From assembly GCA_029891345.1 (NCBI GenBank), contig CM057009.1, positions 294,024,466 through 294,088,465 of the forward strand: a stretch of DNA of 64,000 bases, in the 5' to 3' direction. Each line of letters opens with the position of its first letter. Position 1 is the first letter of the stretch. Source of the DNA: Dryococelus australis. Lineage: Eukaryota > Arthropoda > Insecta > Phasmatodea > Phasmatidae. A program made the translations under genes and the position numbers. The notes beneath the pieces were generated by a model. That model searched no databases, was not told the DNA's origin, and saw only the letters and a list, made by a program, of their open reading frames with translations. Positions 34,563 through 47,015 of this stretch are shown one piece after another.

Positions 34563-34990
34563 ATCTCCCAGCGGATGGTGCAACCTACCTGGCCACAGCT
34601 ACAGTCAAATGCATACGGCTATGAACATCTCCTTATATGTCATAAAGTTTACGTAAGATTATCAAAATAATTGCGTCATTGAACTCGCCGCTTAATAACA
34701 TGTTATTGTACTGGGAGAAATTGGCATATTCCCATTTAAAAATCCAAATTTGATATTGATATTTCAGTACTTAATTACATCTCGGAACATACATAGACGG
34801 CGTCTTATGAGTCCCGTAGTGCCATTAAGGAATTTGAAATCAAAATTTCACTACTTTCTGCAGTTGGAGGATATTTGGGGTGAACATCTTAGCTGAATAA
34901 CCGGGAATGTTACTGTTCTGACGCCACAAGTGTAATATCAATACATATTTGTTAAGTCTAATTGGCATTCGCCCAGGCAGAATGAAGGAG
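34563..34990 (-). repeat. Harbinger right terminal inverted repeat
   Basis: Reverse complement partner of 28850-29240 plus 30565-30612, here uninterrupted. It contains TTTGGGGTGAACATCTTAGC (about 34875-34895), mirroring GCTAAGATGTTCACCCCAAA in the left arm. Confidence 0.75.
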
Positions 34991-37900
34991 TAGGAGCATT
35001 TTATGAAGTACACTATGCCGTCCGTAAAAGCAGAATTAGGAAACACAATTAATTGAAGTAATAAATAAATATGTAAACATCTAGAAAATCTTGGGAAATT
35101 CTAGAACATTTCAGAATTAGAAATAATATGAAGCCTGGAAATAATATGGTGACTGGAGGCAAGTTGGTGATTCAAAAACAAGATGGTGATCAGAAACAAT
35201 GTGACTCCCGAGTTGTATACCAAAACCTTCCGAATCCATCTCATCACTCAGGCCTTATGGTTTCATTAATGGCACTTCTTTCTCGTTTACGCGATCAGCT
35301 GTCAACAGTTTGTGGGCAGTGGACTAAAATAATTTGCTGTGTATGTTGGTAACAATAAAATCGAATAATCTGTGACCATCGGAAAGTTCACTCGCCAACG
35401 TTATTTAACAAGAATATATTTCTCTCTCACCTAACATTGGGGAGGGGGGGAAGAGGGGCTGTAATTATCAGTTCGTTGACAATTTATGTTATCTCGCCGG
35501 AGATTTGAAATCTAGCCTAATATCTTGTAACATTAGTGGTCTGCTGCGTTATTGTCGCAACGTGTAAACTTTAGACATCCTCATATTTTATCGTCTAGTC
35601 GAAGGTACAAGCCTTACGATTGCGTTGGACTTTAACAGGCAAAATTCTTTTCTAATTGGAACGCCTGATTTTCGTTACGTACTTGCAAAACTCGTAGTTG
35701 GCAACACCATATATTCATGTTGCAATATATTGCAACTATGTGTAAATTACCTTTGTAAATGTAAGTTGGCATGGTTCTTTTCATCTACGTTGACATTATC
35801 ACATAGTTGTGCCCAGTCCCGACCACGCTAATAGAATATTTCATGTGTTTTAAGTTCGATCTCACATTCTTTTGCATTTAATAAAATGGCAAACTGGGTT
35901 CTGTCCCTACTAGCCTGTCAGGAAGAGCAGTCACCTCTTACTAAAGCCATAAGAATGAAGATACACGAACGCTCATTTATTTTCACATTTTGTACGGAGG
36001 CCGCTTGTATTCTCAGGTCCAATTCATTTCGTATGGCTAATGCGAATTTAGATGCTGTTGATTATTGCGCTTTAGGATAATATACAATCGTTAGCTTCAG
36101 TGCCAGTGGTGCACGAATTAGGCGCCAGCAAAATATAGTAAAATTTTGCTCTGTAAAACACTTAGCATTATCACACAAACGTTCAAGAAACAATGAAATA
36201 GTATTAAGAGCACACCGCACGAAGACAACACTGGCTCTAAGTGGATGAAGCAGGGTTACAAATTTTACATACTTAAGTTGAGAAATACAATTTCCTAAAG
36301 TAAAGGTTATTTAGGATTAAAACAGAGGTTTAACTTCGCCTTCCGTACCAAAATATCTAAAATTTCTAGCAAACGCTTTTCGTAAACGCCAATGTAAACT
36401 AAGTGCGGCCTACCGAGTCAAACGTCTGAAACTTTTCTCACACGAACTCTTAATTGAAAATAAATGACATCAGCCAGGATAATATTTCTATACTTAGTTC
36501 GTAGTTTATTGAGAATTTTTTCAACCAGTCGCTTAGAAAAGTCACTGTCCGAAACTTCTCATGTACTAACGTAAAACCCACTTGAGTGTTTAAACCAATT
36601 CTGCCAGCGAATTAAGTAAGACAGATAAATGTATTTACATGTATAGTATTTTTTTGACTACTGGTAACTGAAATCATATTCTTTTAGTTTTGCGGACATT
36701 AGAGAAATAATTTACGCAACAATAGCATATAAATGTGTCTAGGTTTCCTAGTCACTAGGCCAATTTAAAACTAATATTCTAACATTTGACGGAAATATAC
36801 AGATGAAAGGATTTTAAATCTGTCCAGTTAAGTATGAGTTAACTATAGCTGGCTACTGGTTTAGTAAACTGCTGTCTAAATGTCACTTGGTGAAAGGAAA
36901 TGACAACTATCGGGAGCAGCGTGGCTTCGCGTAAACGCGTGAAAATCAGCGTAAAATCTATTTAATTGAATCTTTAGTACACTCAGTTGAAATTCAGTGA
37001 TCCCAGTGAAGCAGTTTTCTGTCAAGTTACTAAATATTTATAGGAGTTGATTATTAATTGTTAGACTGTAAAACGTGATGCTATAACTGTGTTTTCATCT
37101 AGCATATTTCCAGTGCCAATTCATACCTGTCATTTTTTACCACATATTTCGAAATACTCGCTCATTTTTTTACTTTTTGCTCACTCAATCTCATTGGAAT
37201 GTAAATCTCTCGACTTTTATCCTTATAGTAATGTTAAATAAATTAATGATATTTTGTACTTATTTGAAACTTCAGTATTTCTAATGGTATATGTAGTGAC
37301 TTATAAATTATCGCCAGCGACAAGGATAATATTTTCTTTCAATTATGGTTAACGTAGTATTTTAGCATTTTTTCTCTGCTTCTCCAACAATTTTCTCATA
37401 AACTTTGTTGCCAGGCCTGAATTACCAAAAATTATCGCAGTTGTGTATTTTCATTCAATATTTTCCCTTTAATGAAGGCCAAGGTATTCAACGATCAGCG
37501 CAAGACGGGAACAGAATTTAAAATAACGTTCTTCGGAAATGTTTAGTTAATTGCGTACAGTTTTCAATTATTTTACTCTCCATTTCCAGTTGCATTTTTG
37601 TATATCCGTGTTGAATAGCGTCCTCAGTAATGTTAATTACGTTAACATAATTTTTATCCAATAAATGAATTTTCTTTAGAACTGTAGAAGAAAACCACTT
37701 GATGAAATCAACAATTTTACATAGGAAAAAATGTTAGTATGAACCCCAAAAAACCTACGCAAAAACAGAGAAACTTGTGATAAAAATGTTATTACAAGTA
37801 AAGAAAATGTTTAACATATATAGCATGCATTTAAGTGGAGTTCAATAAACCCTTTCAATTTCCTTTGTTGATTTTTTTTTTAAATTTTCTATTTCTTGGC

Positions 37901-38010
37901 TTTGGAAAGTAGCTCTATGCAATATCTATGTAAGTGATTTTTTTAAATTTTCTTGGAATGACATTACTCCACATGTTGGACAGTATTTGAGGAATATATG
38001 TACGTATATT
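34991..38010. other. No recognised gene or element
   Basis: AT-rich sequence with dispersed short ORFs (35128-35352, 35625-35831, 35886-36080) that show no domain. A short G-rich run lies near 35440. I found no terminal repeats or conserved protein blocks. Confidence 0.6.
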
Positions 38011-38016
38011 TATATA

Positions 38017-39070
38017 TACAGGATAAGTCGGAACGGAGCGCGTTGATTTTGGGCTGCGATTCCCTATGAAAAACAAAGCAGAAATATGTCTGGGGAGGTT
38101 TCGATAAAGTGGGAATTATGGCCGCTATGGGGCGCTGAAAATCGAATTTCAAAGTACGTTTTGTCAAATATTTCCGAATTCATTTGAGATTAAGCAACAC
38201 AGTTTCGAACAGTGATACAGGAAAAGGAGACTTTCAACTTTTTATGTGTATGGTGGTAATATCAACCCTCCGTATCTACGTACTTCGTGGTTCATCGGCC
38301 TGTTCTGTCCGTTATTTTCGAAACACTGTGATGTAATGCACGTTTACATACGGTATGTTAAGGAGAATCTGAAAAGCAACGAAAAATGTTGTTCTGTTTG
38401 CATTCGCTAAGGCTAACCGTTTTCGCGATATCAGCATTTGTAAGTTCATATGTGTGCGTAAGAATGCCCGAGGAGGACAGTGTAGCATATGAATGAGGCG
38501 TTGTCCACACGTATGCACAGGCAGGCCTTGTCACTGATCTTGAACGAATGTCGCTATATTACTACAGAGGCGTAAGAGATTAAGCAATGATACCATGTTC
38601 GTGTATTAAGTGGATTACATTGCTGCATCGTCACATTAGGAATTGTTACTGACAAAACGTCCATGTAACTGTTATTTTTGTAATGAAAGCACGCATCCTT
38701 ATTTTAGTTATTGACATCTAATTGCAATTGCTGCAATCATGGTATCGACGGAGATAATATTGACATTTATTAAGTTATGTTTGGCAGCACACAAAGTCCA
38801 GCGCACTGTCATATTGCATGAAGTGTTACAACATTATGGCGTAAACACGTACAATGTGTCGGACAAAATTGTATTCAATATACGTCTGGTTTGTAATTGT
38901 TCAAAGCTGTACTGCTGTTATCTGTTAGGAAGACCGATTGAACCGTTTGTTGCCCAATGTTAACATCACGTCAACATTCTGGTGAACAAGCGATTATGCT
39001 GTGCACCGAGGCAGCGCCCCTTTAGACCTGAGGGCCTATTACGAAGCGCAGTATCTAGCCATGCAGAGTC
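38017..39070 (+). pseudogene. Mariner-like element, 5' end and transposase N-terminus, degraded
   Basis: TATACAGGATAAGTCGGAAC at about 38012-38031 resembles the TACAGGGTG-type ends of arthropod mariner-like elements. The ORF at 38739-38963 reads FIKLCLAAHKVQ, then HEVLQHYGVN, a helix-turn-helix-like start of the transposases that recognise such ends. It finishes with GRPIEPFVAQC, comparable to the GRPxxxxTxEN linker between the two helix-turn-helix units. No catalytic domain follows in frame, so the copy is truncated. Confidence 0.4.
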
Positions 39071-39099
39071 GAGCAGACGTTTTACGCACAGCGACGCAG

Positions 39100-42000
39100 T
39101 AACGATGGATCGGAACAATGCGGAGGGCGCCAGTTCACAAGTCGGTGAACACGAGATGGTGTTGGGATCGTGTGGTCGACGGCCTACGTGGCTGTCCCCT
39201 AGATGATCCGCCGTCACTGGGAAGTGGCCCCAGATGCTGCTCATGAAGTCGTAGATTTAAATCCCATATTGCCTGGCCTAGTGGGGGCTGTAGGCCTCCC
39301 CCAAACACCCACTCACGCCCGAGAGCTTGTTTAGGTCACCTCACACCTTATGTCGTATTTAAATGAAAAATGGTTAAGTGGAACGAGAAGCGGCCCAAAC
39401 AAATAAACACGAAGGCGAACATCTTTTAAGCCACAATTTATTCATTTCACACTCATGCGAGGCACGTACACATATTTTTCCTCTGTTAAGTGGGAGGGCA
39501 CTTACGTGGGCAAAAATGGCGTGAAGTCTACATTATATTTATGTTGAAAATTTAATGTTCGGCCGTGTAAAAACGAGCCGGACTGTGAAGCAGCGCTCTC
39601 CTCTGGCTAATTCAAAACAAAGCTAAAGTTCCATAATACAAATGAATGCTATTGAGATCTAAATGACCGGCGAAAGAGGCGATGGGTACTGGAAGGCCGA
39701 CACGGATTTCTACTCCAGTGAGTACCGAAAGTCTACTGAAAATGGCCGTGCGGGAGAACTGCCGCCAAGCGCAGACTTCCCGTGTGATGTGTTGAAAAAA
39801 TAATGTTAAATGCTGAAAAATGATAAATGGGCTAAATTATGGTACGTGAATGTTGATGCTGCTATGGTCTACACATATTACCTTTTCTTATTAAAATAAA
39901 ACATAATAAACACAAATTATATAAATTAGAAATCACGTGACATAACAACCCTTATCATTAAACCTTAACCTAAAAATGCATGCTTTCGAGGCTACAGCTT
40001 GTGACTCGTGTGGTGCATAACTTTTGTTAGGTTCATGTACAGACGTTATGGGTACACACATATTTATTGCACAATACAACACTTTCAATAAAAAACACTT
40101 GAAAATATAAAATAGGAAAACTGCCACACTGTATTTTGTTACTGCATATGGCTATTTTACTGTGTCGGCTGTGTGTGGCCTCTGGTACTGCACGTTAATA
40201 GCCAATAGGTTTCATGGCTGAGCCTTGACTTATTCTAGCATAATATAAAAATAACAAATAATTTAAAAACTACTATTCACATTTCCCTTGTGGGATACCC
40301 ATTACGTGGGTGTGTTGTGGTACACTCTGATGTACCTGGTGTATGGAAATATTGTGAGACTGAATTTTATGATGCAAAATAATTGACACTCTACACAACA
40401 AAAAAAAACTTATAATATTAAAATATTCTTATTTACGAACATATTTATGTACACCAAGTGTACATGGCACTGATATTCTCATATTAAGACATAAACAACT
40501 TCAATTTACATTTAACACTAATTGCACAAATACATTTTGGCATGATCAAAACATAAACAAACATACGTGGTTGCGTGATCGCTGAGGCGATCCCATGGCA
40601 CACGTAATTACTAACACTGGAATATTTAAAAGGCCGCGAAAACAATATACAGAACATTTACACTGAAAAGAACACATGTCACTTCACTCGCTGACAGCTG
40701 CGCTGGATGTAGACTCACTGAAGTGGTGACGAGACGAACAGACTGGAAATGGGACTACGTGTTACACGCTATGCCATAAGTATATTCAGAACCATTGTGC
40801 AATGAAAGTTAAACCAGCAAGCAATATTGAAAGCTTTCATACGAATATAAATATTAGAAGCTAATAAACATTTCTCATGTCGATCATTAACAAACATTTT
40901 GTTACACAACCACACCAAACATATATGCTTCTTTATTTTATATAATGATTCTTGGAAGACTGCGTACTGAATGACTGCCAAGTTCTTGCATATTTCCAAA
41001 GATTAACCTGATTAACTTCTATCTGCATAGGTTAAACTTATGTTGGATAAAACATCTAAACTACATTTAAAGAAACTTCAAAAAAATGTATCGAAGATGC
41101 TACATTAGGCTTATATCGGGAAACTTCAACACTCACCCATCAAGAGTAAAATGTGTGTATTCGCATAACAAATAATGATTATTTAACAAGGCTGTTAATA
41201 CACAAAGAGTAGTATGTACATAGCGATTCAATAACCATACAGAGTATTTGGATTTTTTTAATTGCATATCAAGTAAATTAACCAGAGTACTGGTGTAATG
41301 AAAATACAAATGCAACTACTGTGTACATAATAAGCTGAAACCAACTTATCATCAACCAATGAAATACAACGAACGAAGATGGAAGACAACTATAGGATTA
41401 AGAACTTATACCCTGCTACAATCACATCAAGGACACTTATAAGCACTATTTACATATTGATTAACTAACATGATATATTTCCCTGTATGTACACATCTTA
41501 CGATAACCTAAGCTAACGTCCGACTAAAGTATGTTTGATATTATGCATAACTTATATGCATACCATGGTGTAAAGCACTTCACAACAAACACCTAAACAA
41601 TATACTATACCAAACCCAATGCGTTCTGTCCGCAACACCTGTGCCGCTTTCATCGTCTCTTTAACAAGCTATCACAAGGCTTTGACCAACAAATAACTAC
41701 CTAATCACACCTATCCAGTCATCCATAAGTCTATCGTCATCTCTGGAAGGTAGAACAACACTCTCCAAGACAGCGAATATATGCAGGTGACTGTTACACA
41801 AACACTCATCTCCGTATTTACAATACGATTACCTTACACATATATTTAATTCAACTATACTGTTATAAAAATCGTTTTGTAATGTAATTTATTTACTTTT
41901 GAAATAATAATAATATTTTTAAAAAAATAATGAAAACTAAGTAAATGAGATCGAGACTACATCCAATATTGCCACTAAGGGATCCATATCGACGATGATC

Positions 42001-42290
42001 AGACATTTGTTCCCTACCGCCCAAGCATACCAAAACTACCTAATACTTAAAAATTTCAAATACCCTAGAGTAAATCCATACATCTCTTGCAATTAGCAAC
42101 TTTACTGTTCACTACAGATCATATCTACCAATCTATGGCAATACAACATATCATTCATAGATCTTGTCTATCACACACACAACTCTACACAAAAGTCTCA
42201 ACAGGCCAATGACTGTCACAGATCTTTTGTCAATGACTCATGCAATCCATCATTTCTAGGGTAAAAAGTAAATACCCCTTCTTACGGCAA
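39100..42290. other. No recognised gene; increasingly A/C-rich on plus strand
   Basis: No protein family is visible. From about 40800 on, the plus strand is A+C rich with CATACCA and ACCAAAC words, the complement of the word content of the G/T-rich block at 20-22.7 kb. I could not align specific segments of the two. Confidence 0.5.
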
Positions 42291-42292
42291 TT

Positions 42293-42352
42293 TCCACACA
42301 CACACGCGCGCACACACACACACGCGCGTCTAAACATGCTTAAACACACACA
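42293..42352. repeat. (CA)n/(CG)n alternating purine-pyrimidine tract
   Basis: CACACACACACGCGCGCACACACACACACGCGCG-type alternation over about 40 bases, followed by ACACACAC. Such alternation is prone to Z-DNA. Confidence 0.85.
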
Positions 42353-42374
42353 AACCTACTAATCATTTTATCAC

Positions 42375-42610
42375 TTCATAGCAAACATTTTGTCCTCTAA
42401 TTACAAATATTTTAACCCCTTCTACCAAACATTTTGTCATACTAGCACACATTTTATCCCCTCATAGCAAACATTTTGACCCCTCCTACCCAATATTTCG
42501 CAATAATAGCAAACATTTTATCCCCTCATAGCAAAAGTGTTGACCTGTCCTACCAAATATTTTCCCATACCAGCAAACAATTTTCCCTCTTCTAGTTACA
42601 TTTTATTAAA
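42375..42610. repeat. Minisatellite, unit about 25 bp
   Basis: Repeated units of the form AGCAAACATTTTRTCCCCTC, alternating CTCATAGCAAAC with CTACCAAATATTT variants, roughly nine copies. Confidence 0.8.
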
Positions 42611-43319
42611 ATTACAAACAAATACTATTAAATATAAGTGAAATATATTTACAAAAATCAAACACACATATGTTCATCCACACATACACACACTTAGCAA
42701 ACCATACTAGAAGATGTTATTATGACTCCATTTCGAATTACGTCCTTATTTTTCAAAAATCATGTCAAACAGATATTTCTATGCATTTTTCCTGCCAAAA
42801 TATTCTAACGTGTATTACTCCAAAATAACTGAACACTACGTACAATCCATTCCATTACATCATATCGGTTATATCAAACACTTTCCTTCATACCTTCCAA
42901 GACAACAGAGCAATCATATAATTTTTCCTATGATATATTCCAACAAATTACTCTGATAAAACATTTCATCATGTATTAACAAAACACACACACATTCAAT
43001 TAATACCATTACTCATACACTTTACCATAGTCAATGATCCAACCTTAATGAAATCTCATTCCAATAGACCATAAAACAGCATTGTATACATTACAACAGA
43101 ATAATCATTATGACCATACAATCGCAATTCCCTTACCATTAAGCATTACCAACAAAATAAAATGTCATACAGACAAGTTATATTAACCATTGAACCATTC
43201 ATTACAACTAACATCAACATATGGAGAGATTACTCAATCGGACAATTCCCCTCACTCATACTATAACATCATTCCTATCATACAGTATTATGAAAAATAC
43301 TAAAACTTAATACTTCTTA

Positions 43320-43655
43320 TCTATTCCATCAGATCATCATATTATCATCATCATATCGTCATCATAATCATAGCATCATATCATCATTACCATCACCATC
43401 AACATTAATATCATTATATCTTCATCATATCAACATCTTCAGCATATTATCATATCAACATCATCATCATATAATAATATTACCATCATATACAGCATAT
43501 AATCATTATATCATCAGCACCATCAATATCAATATATCATTATATCATCACCATCACTATCATCATATCATCACCATCATCATATAATCATATAATTATA
43601 TAATCACCAACATAATCAGCATATCGTCAGCATCATCACCACCATCATCATAATC
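43320..43655. repeat. ATC/ATCATA trinucleotide-rich microsatellite
   Basis: Dense ATCATC, CATCATAT and CACCATCATC words over more than 300 bases, imperfect, with AATAT interruptions. Confidence 0.85.
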
Positions 43656-43794
43656 GAGCTAAGTTATACTTAATTTTCAATCAGATACGATCTCGAACAT
43701 CCAATCTAGTGTCAAAGTGATTGGTACTGAAGGTGGAAAACATATGCCATCTCACATTAAGTAATAGAGGTTTACCTTCCTTATTCATAGATGA

Positions 43795-44435
43795 CACTTA
43801 ACAAGAAAAATAATTTTATTAAAAAGTCTCATATTTATTTTCTATTTAACATTTAAATTGTTAGAGAAAGTCAAGCCGATAGCTATACCAAACACATATA
43901 TACATATATTTAATGTTCTTCTTACACTTATGTGGTATATATCAAGACATTGCATTCAAGTACCAGAAAGAAAAAAATGTGTATTGATGATAAAATGAAT
44001 AAAAACAATAGTCTTCCAAACACTTTAACTTTATTACACTCATGTAGCACAAATACATAGTAATACTTATATACACTCAAACATAATCTCCATTCTACAA
44101 AAGTATTTATGCTTTACTCTAATTTTACAGCACAAATCTTAATGTGAGCAGTCAAGGTACGCTTTTGCGTATATATAGAATTGTAGTTAACATATATATA
44201 GGTCTTGTAGCTGATAGCAAATGGACAGTTACTATCTTCATGTTGTCAGGCGATAGACCTAGTCACGAATGTCTTGCTGCAATACTTGCACTCGATTCCC
44301 GATCAAGGACAAACATTACCTTTACACATCTTGCAATGTTTGTACAGAACATCGCAGTTATCAGAGTGGAATGCCTTGCATGCTGGGCTGAACATGCAAT
44401 TGCTACTTTCATGTAGACATGCACTAGGTCTTCTG
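43795..44435 (-). repeat. Inverted-repeat arm R, partner of 16085-16735
   Basis: Read on the minus strand it starts GCAGAAGACCTAGTGCATG and runs through the finger-coding part (SPACKAFHSDNC, CKMCKGNVC, ECKYCSKTF, QHEDSNC, TAHIKIC), two stops, then the conserved 3' part with GTGTAATAAAG (a good poly(A) signal) and GGAAGACTATTGTTTTTATTC. The finger cysteines are intact here, giving C-x2-C-x12-H-x4-C. Divergence from the partner implies an old pair. Confidence 0.72.
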
Positions 44436-44439
44436 CAAA

Positions 44440-44531
44440 ATGAGTCATTAATGGGTTATTTGCTCTGCAAAATGGGTAATTAATGGGTCATTTACTCTGA
44501 GAAATGGGTCATTAATGGGTTATTTACAGAG
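44440..44531. repeat. Tandem repeat, three units of about 33 bp
   Basis: AAATGGGTCATTAATGGGTTATTTACTCTG-like units in tandem, directly adjoining the outer end of inverted-repeat arm R. Confidence 0.8.
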
Positions 44532-45479
44532 CATGAGTTCAAGCTGATCGAAGGCCTTGTGTGGAAGAAACTGTTGAAGATATAACTACATGGTAATGTA
44601 ATGAAGGAAGTTTATAAAATGTCTGGTTCAAACAATACCTGAACATCATGCCTCAGCGAATTTCACAGTGCAGTTTACGTGTTGAAGAAAACCGAGCATA
44701 ATATTATAAGCTATATTAGTTCTTTTTTTCTTTCAATTTTTGTATGAGAAAGTTTATTCCCAGCACTGCCTGCATGAGCACCATATCGAAAAGTTATAGT
44801 TTTAAAGTTAACAAAGCTTTCGTAAGAAAGTTACATTTTCCATATTGTTATTGAAGTTTTTTCTATGAGTGCTTTCCTAAGAGGGTTACATTTTACATAT
44901 TCGTTTAATAAGAATGTTTAGTACTTAAATCACTTTCAATCACTGACATGAAAACTTGCATACACAGAAGGAATAATTGAATTCAAACTTAATTTTATTA
45001 GTGTGAGTGATATACTAACATCAGAAATAACTGCATCAGCACAATGTTTCACCTATGTGCAGTATATTAGAAGAGCACCGTTTATACTAATTCGGACCGC
45101 CTCGTGCCCGAATAGATACGTCGATACGATCGGGCATGGATTAAAAAAAAAAAAACATGGCAGGTTATTCTACATGATATTTGCCAGGTATTACAAATTG
45201 TACTCCAAAGAACGGACACTAGAATCGGAGGGTGCTGGTGTCCTGCTTGGTCCTATACCTTTTCGACGGGCGGCATATAAGATGACCGAGTTGAACACGA
45301 AATTGTTGAAAAATTACGTCAAAAATCCTGGGAAATCACATATGTGCGCGGGTTAGTGTCTTCTTTCTGGAAACTGACCTATTGTCTCTCAACTTGGAAA
45401 TGTAGCACAAAGGACCCAACATGTTTTCAACATGCCGCTGTGAATTCAATAAATCTTGTGCTAAGGTCCCGGTCATTAC

Positions 45480-47015
45480 AGTACTCACATTCTCGGGGGA
45501 TATCGGACGTCCACGAGGTCAGATGAGGCATAGACTCGTGCTGGTAGTAGTGGAAAATTCGCAAAGATGGTATATGATTTATCTCTATTTAGGAGAATAT
45601 GCCCAGTGGGATAGGAACAGTTATGCCCAGTGGGGTAGTTGGCAACAATGCCAAAGTTCAAGAAATCTAAGAATGTTCCGCCCTAGTTTGGCCTATGGCT
45701 AAGAGGAGTTAGGAGTTGCCAATATTGATTTATTATATTCATTCAATAACCCTTTCATCAATACCACTGGAATACGACGACCATATGCTGCGGCTGTTAG
45801 ACGGTCAAGCCGATTGCAAGGGGATGCATGCCGGCGTATAGTTAGGCAGGGGTTCTAGTATCCAACTGCGATCCTCCAAACTCTGGTACAGTTGTCATTC
45901 GTTTCCAAAGAAAAGCGAAATTCTTCGCCAAATACAATACATCTCCCTTCCGCATTATTCCATACCACACTTTGCTGGCACTGTTACAAACTAAGCTAAG
46001 GATGTCAAAGTGTCAATAGCAGGACAAGTATAGGTACTCGGTATCACAGATTTGCCTGTGCGGTAGGTCAATGCTTCTTTCGGAAATATAGTGCTCTAGT
46101 GAAAATGCCACAGTACACTAGATTGTAGACAAGAGCAGTGTCCGAAACGACTACGAGACCATTATTTGGGTTACTAAATTTACCACGTGACCAAGTTCAG
46201 GCCCTAAATATTTGGGAATTTAGGGTTGAAATTTTCTGAGGTGAAATAGCACACTAAATCTCTAAATATGTCCGTTAAATCGTCTGCTGTTGTTTATTTA
46301 AGTTTTATTTCCCACATTGTGGTGGAAACACCATTATTTTCTATTCTTTAAATGCTGCACAATACATGCACATGAAAAATGGAAACTCAGGGACCTACAT
46401 GAAGTTATTTGAAAATAAAGTTCGTATGTTGTGTTACAATTGCCCAAAAAAAAAAAAAAAAAAAAAAGCGATCAGTTGCTATTTGAAATGGAATGTTGAT
46501 TGCAGGGAGCGAAGAAATAACTAGAAGTTTGATATCAGCTAGAAAGAAATATGATTAGTTATTCACAATACAATGGGATTATGTGAAAAATGCTTGGGAG
46601 TAAGTTACTTATTGATGGGGTGACAAACAAAATAACATCGAAATTCCACAAGCCTGTAGTTTCCAACTTCGTCGCATGTAGCGCTCTTATAAGCCGTTCG
46701 AAACCATCAACCTTAAATTCCTAAACCCTAATTCCCCAAATTGGCCGTTTCGGACATGGGAAAGTAAGGCGTTGTTTTTACTCGTTATTGTCGGGTATTC
46801 AACTATTCCTCTCTTCTGGGGGTCAGTCTGGTGTTCCAGAACCAGTCCGCGTGTGTAGGTACTTTCACTAGTCCATTGTTCCAAAAACAATTTGATTGCA
46901 AAGTATGAGTGGCCAAAATGACTGGCATTTCGGCGCATCTTCCATCCAGTCTCTCTCAGCCCTATTGACCAGCATCTCTCAAACTCTGTCAATTGTTCAT
47001 GATACTGTCTCATAC
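45480..47015 (-). pseudogene. Tc1-like transposase, highly degraded
   Basis: Minus-strand ORF 46687-47028 begins with LTEFERCWSIGLRETGW and AIKLFLEQWTSESTYTR, the helix-turn-helix start of a Tc1-type transposase. A one-base shift then gives RTGSGTPD, the GRPR-type linker. Around 45880-46010 another minus frame reads IVFGEEFRFSLETND and TRVWR, matching the block with the first catalytic Asp (FSDESRFxL), here changed to Glu-Glu. A WTSDIPENV piece near 45520 may be the remnant of the SPDLxPIENVW block. A 22-base poly(A) run interrupts the region at 46446. Confidence 0.6.
46446..46467 (+). repeat. Poly(A) run of 22
   Basis: Uninterrupted A run inside the Tc1-like relic. It could be the tail of a retroposed sequence on the plus strand ending here, but no body was identified. 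Confidence 0.8.

Larger units (their letters stand above)
28850..34990. mobile_element. PIF/Harbinger DNA transposon with long inverted ends, inactive
   Basis: Homologous inverted arms lie at 28850-29240 (continued at 30565-30612) and 34563-34990, the outer ends reading near GGGATATCCAATTGGC and its degenerate mirror. Between them are a minus-strand PIF/Harbinger DDE transposase relic and a plus-strand MADF/BESS-like ORF, the two-gene set known for this superfamily. Total length is about 6.1 kb, or about 4.8 kb without the insertion in the left arm. The exact termini and the expected 3-bp target duplication could not be fixed because the outermost bases have diverged. It lies flush against the end of the polymerase relic at 28848, suggesting insertion into or beside it. 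Confidence 0.72.

Noticed and set aside
42375-43655. CRISPR-like regularly spaced repeats
   Set aside because: The units are tandem without unique spacers, and the genome is eukaryotic. They are mini- and microsatellites.
45003-45356. 117-aa plus-strand ORF
   Set aside because: No recognisable domain, and its neighbours are transposon relics. A chance ORF cannot be excluded.
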